This document shows positions 63,501-64,000 of a DNA stretch of 64,000 nt, piece after piece; within the stretch, counting starts at the first letter, position 1; the number at the start of each line of letters is the position of its first letter. Source of the DNA: Eriocheir sinensis (lineage: Eukaryota > Arthropoda > Malacostraca > Decapoda > Varunidae); contig NC_066528.1 in the NCBI RefSeq assembly GCF_024679095.1, positions 15,273,015 to 15,337,014 of the forward strand. The letters are read 5' to 3'. The notes beneath the pieces were generated by a model. It searched no databases. It was not told the DNA's origin and was given only the letters and a program-made list of their open reading frames with translations. The position numbers and the translations under genes were made by a program.

Positions 63501-64000
63501 CCTTCCTATCTTCTTTTAAATCATCTTTATCTCTGTTTTTCTTATATTATTTTCCTTATTGGTCTCTCACTGTTTCTTCATATCTCTTTCTCTCCCTCCC
63601 TCCCTTTCTCTCCCTCCCTCCACTCACCTCTCATTACCTGTCTATCTCATTCTATTCCAATCAGTCTTTATTCAAATTGATCGTTTCTCTTTCTTCCATC
63701 TTCTTGCAGTATCGATATCTTCACTGCTGGCCTGTCTCTCTATCTGTCTTTCTTTCTTTCTTTCTCTTTCTTTCTTCTTCCTCCTCGTTTTCTTTTTCTT
63801 CTTCAACTTTTTTTTCTTCTTCTTTTTTCCTTTTTCGTCTTCTTCTTCATCTTCTTTTTCTTCCTCTTCATCTTCGTTTTCTTTTTACTATTCTTCTCTT
63901 CTTTGTCTTCATATTCTTTTTCTTGTTCTTCTTCTGGTTCTTCTTTTTCTTTTTCTTCTTTAACATTCCTCTTGATCACATTCATTCACGCTTCCTTTCC
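63501..64000 (+). repeat. C/T-rich sequence with (CTTT)n and (CTT)n
   Basis: Pyrimidine-rich with CTTTCTTTCTTT at about 63748-63766 and CTTCTT runs beyond 63775. A less biased patch at 63635-63740 shows no gene. The window ends inside this tract. Confidence 0.75.

Overview
The window looks like intergenic, repeat-dominated nuclear DNA from an arthropod, most likely a decapod crustacean and possibly a crab. The evidence is a 187-bp array of the arthropod telomeric pentamer (AACCT, complement of TTAGG), a very high density of long perfect microsatellites ((CT)n, (CA)n, (CCT)n, (ACT)n), kilobase-scale homopurine/homopyrimidine tracts, and mixed non-LTR, tRNA-SINE, hAT and TTAA-type DNA-transposon remnants. 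The species assignment is inference. I see no intact protein-coding host gene. Nearly all long open frames are low-complexity translations (Ser/Phe/Leu/Pro-rich, or Glu/Arg/Lys-rich) of simple repeats.

Layout. 1-8.4 kb: microsatellites, a 2-kb polypyrimidine tract, a SINE-like element, nested CA arrays and small minisatellites. 8.4-17.45 kb: a tandem segmental duplication (about 4.0 and 5.0 kb). Each copy has a 31-bp satellite-like array, a LINE 3' tail, an array of about 150-bp units, a polypyrimidine tract and a TTAA-flanked MITE. 17.5-25.4 kb: GC-rich sequence, minisatellites, a tRNA-SINE and many long dinucleotide arrays. 25.4-37.3 kb: a further MITE, several tandem arrays, an unrecognised dispersed family (here called X) and a 337-bp tandem repeat with a perfect 13-bp inverted repeat in every unit. 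38.1-39.6 kb: a purine tract and a large foldback. 39.8-43.4 kb: the transposon core, made of a 1.15-kb hAT deletion derivative abutting a 5'-truncated non-LTR retrotransposon with recognisable reverse transcriptase, then SINEs. 43.4-50 kb: mostly purine-rich on the + strand, with several minisatellites and one abrupt purine-to-pyrimidine switch. 50.4-51.44 kb: a TTAA-flanked MITE that contains both an internally expanded 35-bp array and an inserted telomeric array. 51.5-59 kb: SINEs, pieces of a second, CR1/jockey-like LINE family and a palindromic MITE. 59.3-64 kb: a 77-bp minisatellite, a repeat of about 104 bp, and a polypyrimidine tract with higher-order periodicity.

The most informative structures are the composite MITE at 50.4-51.4 kb, where a small DNA transposon appears to have seeded a minisatellite and received telomeric DNA; the SINE copy at 42.9-43.2 kb whose 3' end is replaced by the tail of the neighbouring LINE family; the 31-bp-array segmental duplication; and the hairpin-bearing 337-bp repeat. 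Copy numbers and unit lengths were counted by eye and should be read as approximate unless stated. Collapsed or duplicated assembly cannot be excluded from sequence alone.
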